A stretch of DNA of 64,000 nucleotides from Methanocellaceae archaeon UBA148 (GCA_002495885.1 DAHG01000041.1:1-64000); one strand, 5' to 3'. Positions 30,131-39,671 are shown, counted from the first letter of the stretch. Numbers and translations: made by a program. Notes: generated by a model from the sequence alone, not told the origin.

Positions 30131-30832
30131 TTATGCGACCTCCGTCTGGATTTCTCCTATTTTAGTTCTCATGGCGTCTACTACCGCTTGTGAGGATATG
30201 GTAGCACCGGTAATGGCATCAATTTTACCTTCGGGTGATAGATGTAAATCCGCCACCGACAAACCAAGGAATTGATCTCGGAACGCTGTTTCTTTTATCT
30301 TTGCACCTAATCCTGCCGTCTCAGAGTGTCTCACCACTGTTATGACAAGGACATTATAGTCCAAATCTATGGCGCCAGCCAGCAGTATGAGCCCTTGAGA
30401 CCCTTGCTTTTCCACGAAAAAAACATAACCTACCAAATTTCCCGCATCATCGTAGGCTTCATAATAGACCGGTTCCTCCTCACCCCCCACTGGCGTAAAC
30501 GTCGCTGCATCTGGCATAATCCGAGGCAATACCATCTCCAGATTGGCCGCCATGTATGCTTGAGTAGTCTCATAGGTCGTGGATAGTGCACCTGCAGCCA
30601 CCATTGCTATAAGAGTTAGCCTTGCTACAGTTCCTATAGCATTCACGAGGGGTTCTCCTTTATGTTCTTTGTATATAATATAAGAAAACGGTAAAATTTC
30701 AAGGATTAGCACAACCAGTCCAACACCCAAGATCGTTGTTACCGTGACCATAGGAAGAATTAAGATCAGAACAAACAAGGCCCCGATTATTCCGAGCAGT
30801 AATGCCACATACTTCAACTCTTCTTTAACCAT
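30131..30832 (-). CDS. rnfG: Rnf complex subunit RnfG with extra N-terminal membrane helices
   Basis: Carries covalent FMN on the outer side. The flavinylation motif 'DAITGATISSQAV' is intact near residues 207-219, and the FMN-binding domain follows a membrane helix ('AIGTVARLTLIAMVAAGALST'). Before that are about 60 residues with two more strongly hydrophobic helices not found in typical single-anchor RnfG. 233 residues. It overlaps rnfD by 19 bases. Confidence 0.92.
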   Translation of the reverse strand: MVKEELKYVALLLGIIGALFVLILILPMVTVTTILGVGLVVLILEILPFSYIIYKEHKGEPLVNAIGTVARLTLIAMVAAGALSTTYETTQAYMAANLEMVLPRIMPDAATFTPVGGEEEPVYYEAYDDAGNLVGYVFFVEKQGSQGLILLAGAIDLDYNVLVITVVRHSETAGLGAKIKETAFRDQFLGLSVADLHLSPEGKIDAITGATISSQAVVDAMRTKIGEIQTEVA

Positions 30833-31683
30833 GACACGTACCTCCTTGAAGGATTTGGCGCAGTATACTTATCTATCAAAGCAGTGAAACAATTCATCAA
30901 TAAGATCGAGTAGCAAATGCCCTCAAAATAAGTACCAAATTGCCCATATATTATAATCAATATCCCACAACCTGCGCCGAAAATAAATCGTCCGATCTTA
31001 GTCACTGGGGTTGTCGAATGGTCGGTGGCAAGGAAAAAAATACCCAATATAAGAACACCAGTGAAGATCGATGAGAGATCTATACGAAGCAATAATGCAG
31101 ACAGTGCCACAATCACAATAAAGCTCAATGGAATCCTCCAGTCGATATATCTCTTATATAACAGATATAGAGCCCCGATCATAGCAAGCGGTGAAACATC
31201 TGCCAGCCTGGTGGCACCATACTCCAGGATATAAGGCAGGGATGCACCAAATCGGGGAGCAGATGCAAAAGTCATCAGCGATGGCCATGATATCATCAAA
31301 AAAGCCACCCCTACCAATGGCGGGTTAAATATGGTGTGACCCAAACCACCAAAGGCATGCTTGGCAAATACCATGGCGATCATCACCCCAACAATGGGTA
31401 TCCAAAGCGGGATATTTGGCGGAAATAGCAATGCCAGCAATAAACCAATGAGCACCGCATTGCCATCTTGGATGGTTATCCTTTTATCCGACATTTTCTG
31501 AAGGATCGCCTCAGTCAGAACTGCGGTAAGCACACTTACCAAAACGATATATAAAGCAGATAGTCCAAAGACATATACTGCCATAAGGGTTACTGGGAGT
31601 AATGCTATGACCATGCTCCACATGATTTTTTCTATGCTTACATCCTCTTTGATGTGCGGTGGCGCTGAGATGATAAGTTTCAT
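30814..31683 (-). CDS. rnfD: Rnf complex membrane subunit RnfD
   Basis: 289 residues with about nine membrane helices. 'HAFGGLGHTIFNPPLVGVAFLM' and 'FLATDHSTTPVT' are the NqrB/RnfD signatures. The presumed flavinylation site reads 'EYGATRLADVSPLA', with Tyr where Ser or Thr is usual before GAT. It overlaps rnfC by ATGA and rnfG by 19 bases. Confidence 0.93.
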   Translation of the reverse strand: MKLIISAPPHIKEDVSIEKIMWSMVIALLPVTLMAVYVFGLSALYIVLVSVLTAVLTEAILQKMSDKRITIQDGNAVLIGLLLALLFPPNIPLWIPIVGVMIAMVFAKHAFGGLGHTIFNPPLVGVAFLMISWPSLMTFASAPRFGASLPYILEYGATRLADVSPLAMIGALYLLYKRYIDWRIPLSFIVIVALSALLLRIDLSSIFTGVLILGIFFLATDHSTTPVTKIGRFIFGAGCGILIIIYGQFGTYFEGICYSILLMNCFTALIDKYTAPNPSRRYVSWLKKS

Positions 31684-32777
31684 TCTTTTTTCTCCAGCTC
31701 TGCCTTAGCATATTTTATCAACTGCACTATGGGTATCTTCGAAGGGCATACATAAGCGCAAGAGCCGCATTCTATGCAATCCTTCAACCGGTAGGTTACA
31801 CAGACGTCAAATCTGGCATGGTCCGCAGAAATTGCCAGCACATTAGGTAAGAGGTCTTTTGGACACACATCAACACATCTAGCACAGTCAATACAAGGTC
31901 GTATTTCCCCTGTCGTGCCATCATACTGAACAAGTACCCCATATGTGCCCTTGGTGACTGGCACTTCATCCGTATATTGAGCTGTGCCTGTCATTGGACC
32001 ATTGACGATGATCTTCTCTGGTTCACCTTCATATCCACCGCAAGTTTCAATTAGGCTTCTAAGAGGGGCGCCTATTCTTGCCAATACGTTTTGTGATTCC
32101 TTTGCACCTGTTACCGTAACCACAGCCTCAATTAAAGGCTTGCCCAGAAACACTGCGTCATATACCGCTTTTGCAATTCCGATATTGCTAACCATTGCCT
32201 TTGAACCTTTAGCGATCGCATTTTTCATCAGATCCTCTGTACATTGCACATAAGTTGTTTTTGACGGGATAATTTCTATTTCATTCTCCTTCGCATCTGC
32301 TTTCATGACCCCCATCACATCGGAATCACTATCGCAGATTACAATGACGCCGCGGGATGCGCCCGTAGCCTTCATCAGAATTTTTAGCCCGCCCAATATC
32401 TCATCCAGATACTCTAACATTAGGGCATGATTTGCGGTCACGTATGGCTTTTCGTCCGTACCATTCAAGATGACGATTTCTGATGGAGTTAATTCGATAG
32501 GTATTCCTGCCAGCTTCAGGATTTGTTTGATCCCCTCAGGGGAAGGATTCTCCTTCGGTTGAAATTCGATTGAAAGATCCTCACTGGTTTTGATAACCAG
32601 GCTCAGGACGTTTTTATTGGATAGTTTGGAGATTTCAACCACTTCTCCAGAAACACTAGAATGTTCGCTTTCGCCTATCTTCTGACCAACATTCACGGTG
32701 TCGCCAATAGCTACCAGAGGCTCAGTCACAGGAATAACCACTCTTTCAGGCACCTTCATGACCGCTATTTGCTTCAT
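31680..32777 (-). CDS. rnfC: Rnf complex subunit RnfC, short form
   Basis: The peripheral subunit with two ferredoxin motifs near the C-terminus ('CIDCARCVDVCP', 'CIECGSCAYVCP'), a central SLBB-like region ('VTGAKESQNVLARIGAPL') and 'GPMTGTAQ'. At 365 residues it is shorter than bacterial RnfC. Between 'LKLAGI' and 'IVILNGTDEKPYVTANH' the glycine-rich GxGGAxFP loop that binds FMN/NADH is missing, and the usual ECEP is DEKP. It therefore probably does not use NADH. First full-size gene of the rnf operon. Confidence 0.9.
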   Translation of the reverse strand: MKQIAVMKVPERVVIPVTEPLVAIGDTVNVGQKIGESEHSSVSGEVVEISKLSNKNVLSLVIKTSEDLSIEFQPKENPSPEGIKQILKLAGIPIELTPSEIVILNGTDEKPYVTANHALMLEYLDEILGGLKILMKATGASRGVIVICDSDSDVMGVMKADAKENEIEIIPSKTTYVQCTEDLMKNAIAKGSKAMVSNIGIAKAVYDAVFLGKPLIEAVVTVTGAKESQNVLARIGAPLRSLIETCGGYEGEPEKIIVNGPMTGTAQYTDEVPVTKGTYGVLVQYDGTTGEIRPCIDCARCVDVCPKDLLPNVLAISADHARFDVCVTYRLKDCIECGSCAYVCPSKIPIVQLIKYAKAELEKKE

Positions 32778-32920
32778 TTGTCGCCTCTCGCATAAATCTC
32801 GTGTAGAACTTCCTCAATCCTATTCGATCCCTCAAAGCAGGATTTGAGCCAAACGCCGAATGCATAAAGCCAGATACAATCTTTTCTACGCCCCAGACCC
32901 ACCCCAATTTTTTGTAGCAT
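32774..32920 (-). CDS. Small protein of 48 residues translationally coupled to rnfC
   Basis: An ATG at 32920 opens a 48-codon frame (MLQKIGVGLGRRKDCIWLYAFGVW...) whose TGA overlaps the rnfC ATG as ATGA, the same coupling used by other rnf genes. It has two cysteines and a basic N-terminus, with no domain I recognise. There is no strong ribosome site, so a leaderless transcript would be needed. It could be chance; the coupling is the main argument. Confidence 0.4.
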   Translation of the reverse strand: MLQKIGVGLGRRKDCIWLYAFGVWLKSCFEGSNRIEEVLHEIYARGDK

Positions 32921-32942
32921 AATTTTGATTTTAGAGAGCCCC

Positions 32943-35492
32943 CTAATTTTTAATTCTTCCCTTTTTTTTATCCCCTATTTTTTCACCATGTATAACTGCT
33001 AATGTGAGTTCTTTATACTTGATAAATTTTTTGATGACGCCATACAATTGCAATTCGGATATATCTCTAATATTATTCGGATATTTACAGATTTCGCCAG
33101 CATCAAATCCATAACTTTCATGAATTGCATATCTTAATGCAGCATATGCAAATCTTTGCATGGATTTTAGATGCCCAGTTATGCACATGGATTTGGCTTT
33201 GTCAAACTCATCAGTTTCGAATTCCATAACAAAATTTCCGAGTTCGGTAACAATCTCCGATTTGGCGATGTTCTCTTGATCGAGTTTTGTGCCAACATAT
33301 ACGCAAAAGACACCAGTACCTGAGAACCTTTTATCATATGGATACACCGCATATGCTAGACTTTTTTCATCACGAAGTTGTTTAAATAATCTCCCGGACA
33401 TACCCCCTAGAATCTCTAAAATAATGTCAAACTCAGGCATATTATGCCCATAGGGAGGTATTTCAAATCCTAGAATCAAATGCGATTGATCTCGCTCACG
33501 GAAAGCTTCACCAAAAGTTCCACGAGCAGAATAATCAAACTTGAGTATAACTGGCAATGTATTTTCTTCGAGCTGCCCAAGATATTTACCTGCTACGGCA
33601 AATGCATCCTTCTCAGTTACATCTCCAACCAAGGAAATAATGATATTGCCGCCAGTTATGAATTTTTTGTGCCAATCCTTAAGATCTGCTTGCGTAATTC
33701 TCCCTATCGTGTCTTTGTCACCGTGCTGACACAGCCCATATGGGTGCCTGCCAAAATATACGCGCTCAAAAAAGATCCTACTAAAAGACATTACATGGTC
33801 TTCAATTATATGTAAATTTGTGATTAAATTTTCTTTTTGCTTTTCAACCTCGCTCTCAGGAAAGATCGGATTTACGATGCAATCAAGTATGATTTCCATG
33901 CTAGGTATAAAGTATCGCGGAAGCATCTCCAACCAAAGAAAACAATATTCCTTCTCGCACTGTTTATGGACATAAGTCCCCATCCGGTCTAATTTATTTG
34001 CAATGTCGTCGGATGTAAGTGATGCCGTACCACTCAAAAGTGTTTCAAGCATCAATGCTGAAATACCGTTATTTTCGATGCGCTCATAAGCTGAGCCGCA
34101 TCTAAAAAGAATAACAGCCCCAATTTTTGAGATATAATGCCTGCTCTCTAAAATTAACTTGTAGTTACCCAAATCTCTCACTATCGGGTCAGATTTTTGT
34201 AAGGCCAAAAATTTCTGTTTTATACGATTTTTATCTATCGTCGGCTTCGCAGATTTTGGCAATAGCTCAGATACAGACAAATTTCTTGTAGTAAAATATT
34301 TCATCAAAATTTCTTGAATGTCTTCTACGGTGATCTTTTTAACCTTATCTGCATAATCTTCGATAAATTTGTAATCCCCATAACAGTTGTATTCACCCAA
34401 CTTCATCCCATAGTCTGAGATATCCTCAATCTCAGAAACGAATTCACGCAATAGATGGTTCTTCGACTTTTCTAAATCTATTTGTTTAATCCCGTTCTGT
34501 GTCAGACTCTCTATTTCTTCAATAGCAGATATTAACACATCATTAGGTGACTTGGATGTGGACTGGCTGCCATAAAAAGAAAGAAGGCCCATCTCTTTTG
34601 CACAAAATAGATCTGAGTCTAAAGAGCTTACAAGTCTTCTTTTATTCTTTAAAGAATTCACTAAAATAGAGCTTTCACCACAATCAACAAGCAAATACCT
34701 CAATACCTCCAATCCAATAGTATCAGGATGCAAAAACTCAGGAATTTTGATCCCAAATGCCACGAAATTTTCGTTGATTTCCATTTTAGATGAGGTCAAG
34801 CCCAAATCCTGCTGAACAGGTTCAGTAGGTGAGAGATTTGTCTTAACTTCGCCTTTTTGCCAACTTCCGTAAATTTTTTCGATGGTGCCTCTTACCTCAT
34901 CTGCTTTTATATCGCCACAAATGATGAGGGCGCCATTATTGGGTTTATAATAGTTTGAGTAATACCCTACAATACTATTTCTGTCGATTTTTTCTATGAC
35001 TTCTTTAAATCCTATGACAGGTCGGCCATGTCGATGTCGCCTGAATGCAGCAGTATTAAGGTTTTCAACGACTTTATTGATTGGCATATCATTGTATAGC
35101 CGGATTTCTTCAAGCACCACTTGACGCTCACGTTCAATCTCTTCTTGCGGGAAAATCGGATTAGTCAGCTGGTCAAACTGTATCTCAAGCGCTTTTGAAA
35201 AGTTCTCAGAAGGCACCAATACATAATATGCGGTGAACCAATAATCGGTAAATGCATTGAAGACACCACCTAGGGATTCTATTTCTTCAGCAAGCTGACC
35301 CTTGCTTCTTTTTTCCGTGCCTTTGAAAAGCAAGTGTTCAATAAAATGTGATATGCCTGCCATATCATCTGTCTCATTGACAGAACCCACATTCATCCAC
35401 GGCAATATGAGAACAAGATTACGATTAGGAATTTCCTTAATTAACACCTTGAGTCCATTATTTAATGTGTAACTGATGATCGAATTAGACAT
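32943..35492 (-). CDS. M16 family zinc peptidase (insulinase/pitrilysin type, fused halves)
   Basis: 849 residues made of two M16 units. The first has the inverted zinc motif HFIEH at residues 49-53 and the third ligand Glu 76 residues later ('QVVLEEIRLYND', E129). The second half lacks the motif, as in other fused M16 enzymes. No signal peptide, so probably cytoplasmic. M16 peptidases are common in bacteria and sparse in archaea, so transfer is possible. It lies upstream of the rnf operon on the same strand, 22 bases from the small coupled frame, so shared transcription cannot be excluded. Confidence 0.9.
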   Translation of the reverse strand: MSNSIISYTLNNGLKVLIKEIPNRNLVLILPWMNVGSVNETDDMAGISHFIEHLLFKGTEKRSKGQLAEEIESLGGVFNAFTDYWFTAYYVLVPSENFSKALEIQFDQLTNPIFPQEEIERERQVVLEEIRLYNDMPINKVVENLNTAAFRRHRHGRPVIGFKEVIEKIDRNSIVGYYSNYYKPNNGALIICGDIKADEVRGTIEKIYGSWQKGEVKTNLSPTEPVQQDLGLTSSKMEINENFVAFGIKIPEFLHPDTIGLEVLRYLLVDCGESSILVNSLKNKRRLVSSLDSDLFCAKEMGLLSFYGSQSTSKSPNDVLISAIEEIESLTQNGIKQIDLEKSKNHLLREFVSEIEDISDYGMKLGEYNCYGDYKFIEDYADKVKKITVEDIQEILMKYFTTRNLSVSELLPKSAKPTIDKNRIKQKFLALQKSDPIVRDLGNYKLILESRHYISKIGAVILFRCGSAYERIENNGISALMLETLLSGTASLTSDDIANKLDRMGTYVHKQCEKEYCFLWLEMLPRYFIPSMEIILDCIVNPIFPESEVEKQKENLITNLHIIEDHVMSFSRIFFERVYFGRHPYGLCQHGDKDTIGRITQADLKDWHKKFITGGNIIISLVGDVTEKDAFAVAGKYLGQLEENTLPVILKFDYSARGTFGEAFRERDQSHLILGFEIPPYGHNMPEFDIILEILGGMSGRLFKQLRDEKSLAYAVYPYDKRFSGTGVFCVYVGTKLDQENIAKSEIVTELGNFVMEFETDEFDKAKSMCITGHLKSMQRFAYAALRYAIHESYGFDAGEICKYPNNIRDISELQLYGVIKKFIKYKELTLAVIHGEKIGDKKKGRIKN

Positions 35493-35764
35493 GCGTCATC
35501 CTTCTTTTTTAGCTCATTGAGTAAGTTCCTATAACGTTTGGGTGGATATATGAAGTTGACGAAGGAGACTTGGGTGAGCGATATCGAAGCTAGATTGATT
35601 TCAATCTGAATGAATTGATGGTGAAGCAATAGAGAAGTGGTCATAGCTTTTTTGTCGCCTAAAATTCTACAGTATATGGGTTGTGAGTTATACAAATAAA
35701 TCTTGGATACCACTCTAAAGAGCGTGTTTAGCTTTGGGTATTTTTGCTTGTACAATAACTTATA
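35493..35764. other. Intergenic region, no supported gene
   Basis: On the plus strand a short frame near 35550 (MKLTKETWVSDIEARLISI) ends quickly; on the minus strand a 97-codon frame lacks a ribosome site and coding character. I see no supported gene. Confidence 0.3.
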
Positions 35765-36811
35765 TTACTCCAGTGGCACTTTGAACTCCCAGGGACCTTC
35801 CAAGTCGCCGAAGCTGGTGATGATGAAGGTAAACTCTTTAGCATCGCTGGGCACCGGGTCAAGGTGTCCCGCATAGTGTCCCCATTTCAGTCTTATCCCA
35901 CCCTCATGAACACTAATACCAGAATAGCCAGCGTCCTTGGTGAGACCGTCTACGTCATACTGGGCATGGACAGGAACCATACCTGGGGGTGGTATGGGGG
36001 GAGGTGTAGGTATAGGGGCTGGGCTAGGAGAATCCTGAGGTTGAGGGGGGCTGTAGCTCGGAGGAATGGTAAAGGCACAGAAACTTACCCCCATCTCCGA
36101 TAGCTCAACCCGCTCCAAGGTGATAGTAATGTCGTCCACCGTCTGAGACTGGTTTACATCGATAGTCTTATTCATAGCTCCCTGGGGGAATTGAATCAGC
36201 ACCCTGGCTATGGTGCCAACAGACAGTCCAATTTTTTGGGGCAGGGTCGCTTTAGTGACAGTAATATTCTTGGCATCGATGTAGTACCAGCCTGGTGATA
36301 CCTGTTCACCACTATCTTCTCGCTGGTCCCATGCTAAGGTATGAATTATTACCTTGCTAGGCCCTAGCTCTAGCTCCTGGGAACCTGGCACAAACGAACG
36401 AACTGTTTCATGCGTTCTGGGTGATATGACCTGTATCTCTGGAGGAAACTGGCTCACCGTAATCGACTCGGGTATTGTGTTGGTAAATGAGAACTCGATC
36501 TCAACTGGCTCTCCAGGTAGATAATGAGGTTGTGATGGCTTCGCCTCCATATTCAGCGGGAGCTGAGTTGGTCTTGGTGGTGGTGCAATGGCAGGCGTGG
36601 GAGCTGGTATTGGAGCTGGTGCTGGCGTTGGTGTAGTTACTGGGGCGGGTACTGGGGTGGGTGTAGGTACTGGCGTTGCTGTTGCTGGTAATGGTGGTGG
36701 TGTTCTGGTAGGCATTGTAGGTGCAGGCGTAGGCTCAGGCTCCGATACACACCCTGCAAAAGCACATGTAACCAAGGTCAACAAAAAGATAATAGCAAGT
36801 ATCTTTTTCAT
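35765..36811 (-). CDS. Secreted lipoprotein with proline/threonine-rich linker
   Basis: A signal peptide with lipobox ('FLLTLVTCAFAGC') is followed by about 60 residues of Pro-Thr-Ala repeats and then a beta-rich domain ('PSQPHYLPGEPVEIEFSFTNTIPESITV') resembling BsuPI-like or intragenic Ig-like modules. A second short proline linker sits near residue 265, before a C-terminal domain ('KEFTFIITSFGDLEGPWEFKVPLE'). About 348 residues. Such PTP-linker lipoproteins are typical of Chloroflexota and some methanogens. Function unknown; probably cell-surface. Start at MKKILAII. Confidence 0.8.
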   Translation of the reverse strand: MKKILAIIFLLTLVTCAFAGCVSEPEPTPAPTMPTRTPPPLPATATPVPTPTPVPAPVTTPTPAPAPIPAPTPAIAPPPRPTQLPLNMEAKPSQPHYLPGEPVEIEFSFTNTIPESITVSQFPPEIQVISPRTHETVRSFVPGSQELELGPSKVIIHTLAWDQREDSGEQVSPGWYYIDAKNITVTKATLPQKIGLSVGTIARVLIQFPQGAMNKTIDVNQSQTVDDITITLERVELSEMGVSFCAFTIPPSYSPPQPQDSPSPAPIPTPPPIPPPGMVPVHAQYDVDGLTKDAGYSGISVHEGGIRLKWGHYAGHLDPVPSDAKEFTFIITSFGDLEGPWEFKVPLE

Positions 36812-36978
36812 TTTAATTATCTCTCCCATGCCACCTTAATCTTCTATTAATTTCAATCCTCTTAATATCTTTGTCCAAATACTTGCCTCCGAAGAAGAGC
36901 CCATTAAGCAGGCAAAACAAGGGCATTACTGTCACCCAATAGGAACTAATAAATGCCCATCAAGACAAATAATGATCT

Positions 36979-38094
36979 GTGACTGAACCATCTAAAAATA
37001 AGTCTTTTGGGAGGTTACTGCTAATAGGATTGTCCACAAGGCAGATGGCAGAGTCCGCTATTAAGAGCAAATATAATTTCATCACTCTCGACTATTTTGG
37101 AGACCTTGACCAAAAGAAGATATGTGAGAATCACTCACTGAAAAGGGATTTTCGTCGGGAAATTTTCGATCCGAATGATCTTTTTCTGGCATCACAGGAC
37201 TTGGACTTTGATGCTATCGTTTATTCCTCGCCCTTTGAAAACCACCCCCAGATAATCAAGGAATTCGAGAGAGAGTGTATTGTTATCGGAAACAGCTCAA
37301 AAACCGTTTCAGAGGTGAGAGACTGGGTCACTTTTTTTGATTTTTTATTATGGGAAGGGATTAATTATCCTGAGACGATCTTTGATGTTGAAAATGTTCA
37401 CGGAAGGTACTTGGTAAAGCCAATCAAAGGTGGTGGTGGCACCCAAATAGAAATATACAAAAAAAGCTCCAAAATCAAAAAGTCATTTTTTTTGCAGAAG
37501 TATCTAAAAGGAAAATATTGCTCTGCCTCTTTCATTTCCGATGGTGCCAATTGTGAAGTCCTAGCTATTAACGAGCAGTTAGTAGGCAAAGAGGAGTTTG
37601 GTGCCAAAAAATTCTGGTACTGTGGTAATATTACGCCTTTAGAGGATGTGCAGAAGATCGAAGAAATATGCAGTAAGATCACAAAAAAGTTTGGGTTGAA
37701 AGGCAGCAATGGCATTGATTTCATATTAAGGGACGGCAAGATCTATGTCTTAGAGGTTAACCCTAGATTTCAGGCATCAATGGGCATCATCGAGAATGCT
37801 TATGATATAAACCTCTTTGATTTACATGTGAGGTCCTTCTGTGGTGAATTGCCACATTTTGAAAGAGAAGCAACAAAAACTTGGGGAAATGCCATCCTCT
37901 ATGCTGAGAAGGACATCATCTTGCCTGATACTAGCAAGTGGATTGGCAAGTTTAAAGATCTTCCATATCCGAGTGAAAGGATCGATAAAGGACAGCCCAT
38001 CTGCTCTATCTTGGCATCCGGAGCAGATAAAGAGGAATGTTGGAATCGATTGGTTGAACAGGCAAATAACCTGAAGGATGAGTTGTATCAATGA
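36979..38094 (+). CDS. ATP-grasp family enzyme
   Basis: 371 residues with an N-terminal Rossmann-like region, then an ATP-grasp fold: 'GRYLVKPIKGGGGTQIEIYKK' (ATP-binding lysine and glycine loop), 'FFLQKYLKGKYCSASFISDG' and the Mg-binding 'GIDFILRDGKIYVLEVNPRFQ'. It resembles an archaeal/methylotroph ATP-grasp group often met in organisms with C1 carriers, but the substrates are unknown. Start is GTG 36979, as no ATG fits. Confidence 0.8.
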   Translation: MTEPSKNKSFGRLLLIGLSTRQMAESAIKSKYNFITLDYFGDLDQKKICENHSLKRDFRREIFDPNDLFLASQDLDFDAIVYSSPFENHPQIIKEFERECIVIGNSSKTVSEVRDWVTFFDFLLWEGINYPETIFDVENVHGRYLVKPIKGGGGTQIEIYKKSSKIKKSFFLQKYLKGKYCSASFISDGANCEVLAINEQLVGKEEFGAKKFWYCGNITPLEDVQKIEEICSKITKKFGLKGSNGIDFILRDGKIYVLEVNPRFQASMGIIENAYDINLFDLHVRSFCGELPHFEREATKTWGNAILYAEKDIILPDTSKWIGKFKDLPYPSERIDKGQPICSILASGADKEECWNRLVEQANNLKDELYQ

Positions 38095-38166
38095 TTCTGG
38101 CAATCTTTTGTGTAGGATGTCACTTTTTTATAGGCTGTCACTAAAAGCATATCGAGTAGTGATTTA

Positions 38167-39252
38167 ATGGATCGTTTATCAGAAGAAATGTGGAAATTCA
38201 TAGTTCCAGATGAGGTTTTCAAGAGCATCAATCAGGAATTCTGGGTGGAAAACCTGTCAATTGAGAGAGGGTCACCCATTTTCTATGTCAAGGCTCCGAC
38301 AGATATTACACATTCGATCGCTAGTCTAAGATTCAAGCTCAAAGATCTCGGTTATCTTCCTTGCCTGAGTAAGAGAGGCGATAGACTAGCAATCACTTTG
38401 GCACATAAGCCAAAGCACAAGCCCGAAAGAAGGATATGGAATCTTTTGCTTTTTCTCACCACCGTTTGTACTACCTTGTGGGTGGGATACCAGATGTCAC
38501 TTGACCTTGTGCGCATGGATCTGATGGCAAGTCCCTTGCAAGGAGCAATTCCCTTTTCTGTGGGCATAACTGCCATTCTGGGATTTCATGAGTTAGGACA
38601 TAAGCTGATGGCAGATAGGAGAGGTGTGGAAGCGACCCTTCCTTATTTCATTCCTGAACCAGGATTATTTATTGGAACGTTTGGTGCAGTGATCAAGATG
38701 AAATCTCCTTCGCTGGATAGAAATTCATTGTTTGACGTCGCTTCTATGGGACCCGTAGCTGGCTTTTTGGTCCTTGTTCCCGCCACCATCCTAGGTCTCC
38801 TTTGGTCCTACACAGTGCCTATTGAAGCCATACCCGAAGGCACATTTGTCTTGCCAGCCCCGATTTTGTTTGAATTGTTGCAGAGATTTATCGTGAGCGT
38901 TCCAGAAGGATATAGTCTTTTAACTCATCCCTTGGCTTTTGCGGGGTGGGTCGGAATGTTGGTCACCATGTTAAACTTGATGCCAGTAGGAATGCTTGAT
39001 GGAGGGCATATTTCCAGAGCCTTATTGGGAGGCGATTTACATCGAGTGGTCTCTTTTATCGGCGTGATTGCAACATTCATGATAGGATTTTGGATGATGG
39101 CAGTCTTTATGCTTTTCTTTGCGATGAGTCCCCATTCTGGTCCTTTAGATGATGTCTCGCCACTTACCCCTAAACGTAAGTTAATATCACTTTTTTTAGG
39201 CAGTATGCTCATCCTTTGTTTGACCCCGCTCTGGGGGGCCCATATGCTGTGA
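38167..39252 (+). CDS. Site-2 protease family membrane metallopeptidase (M50)
   Basis: 361 residues with about six membrane helices. The zinc motif HELGH (about residues 141-145) lies in one helix and the third ligand in 'NLMPVGMLDGGH'. The N-terminal 85 residues are soluble. Members cut membrane-spanning proteins to release regulators; the target here is unknown. ATG 38167 follows a short AT-rich gap after the ATP-grasp gene. Confidence 0.9.
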   Translation: MDRLSEEMWKFIVPDEVFKSINQEFWVENLSIERGSPIFYVKAPTDITHSIASLRFKLKDLGYLPCLSKRGDRLAITLAHKPKHKPERRIWNLLLFLTTVCTTLWVGYQMSLDLVRMDLMASPLQGAIPFSVGITAILGFHELGHKLMADRRGVEATLPYFIPEPGLFIGTFGAVIKMKSPSLDRNSLFDVASMGPVAGFLVLVPATILGLLWSYTVPIEAIPEGTFVLPAPILFELLQRFIVSVPEGYSLLTHPLAFAGWVGMLVTMLNLMPVGMLDGGHISRALLGGDLHRVVSFIGVIATFMIGFWMMAVFMLFFAMSPHSGPLDDVSPLTPKRKLISLFLGSMLILCLTPLWGAHML

Positions 39253-39407
39253 AATTTACTTCGAAAAGATGCTGATTAAAAATGGAAGTGATTCATCTGA
39301 GAAGGATAATCATCAACAAAATAGGTACACCTCATTAGCCACAGGACACCACACAACAAAGGAAAATATACCCACCCATAAACCTTAAACTGAGTGAGTG
39401 ATAGAAT

Positions 39408-39671
39408 ATGGAATTTATGCTTGAAAGCAAGCTCTCTGAAGAGATAGAAAAATGGACATGCAAGCTTGATGAGGTACTTCCAACAACCAAGCCCCGTGAT
39501 GATGAAGGCAAAAGCCTCATAGAAGATATCCAAGCATATCGCAAAGACTCGGGGTACTTTCTTGAGAAGAGGGACCTCATAAAAAGTTTTGAGTGTTTGA
39601 TATGGGCTTGGGCGTTGCTCGAGATTGGCAAGAGATTCGAATACCTTGGGGAGAGCCCAGACTTGGATTAA
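39408..39671 (+). CDS. DUF357 family protein
   Basis: 87 residues, all helical, with the archaeal DUF357 pattern ('DDEGKSLIEDIQAYRKDSGYFLEKRDLIKSFECLIWAWALLEIGKR'). Function unknown. ATG 39408 is given; ATG 39417 is possible. Confidence 0.85.
   Translation: MEFMLESKLSEEIEKWTCKLDEVLPTTKPRDDEGKSLIEDIQAYRKDSGYFLEKRDLIKSFECLIWAWALLEIGKRFEYLGESPDLD

Noticed and set aside
35462..35755. 97-codon minus-strand frame upstream of the M16 gene
   Set aside because: No ribosome site, no recognisable domain and overlap with the M16 start; coding is unlikely.
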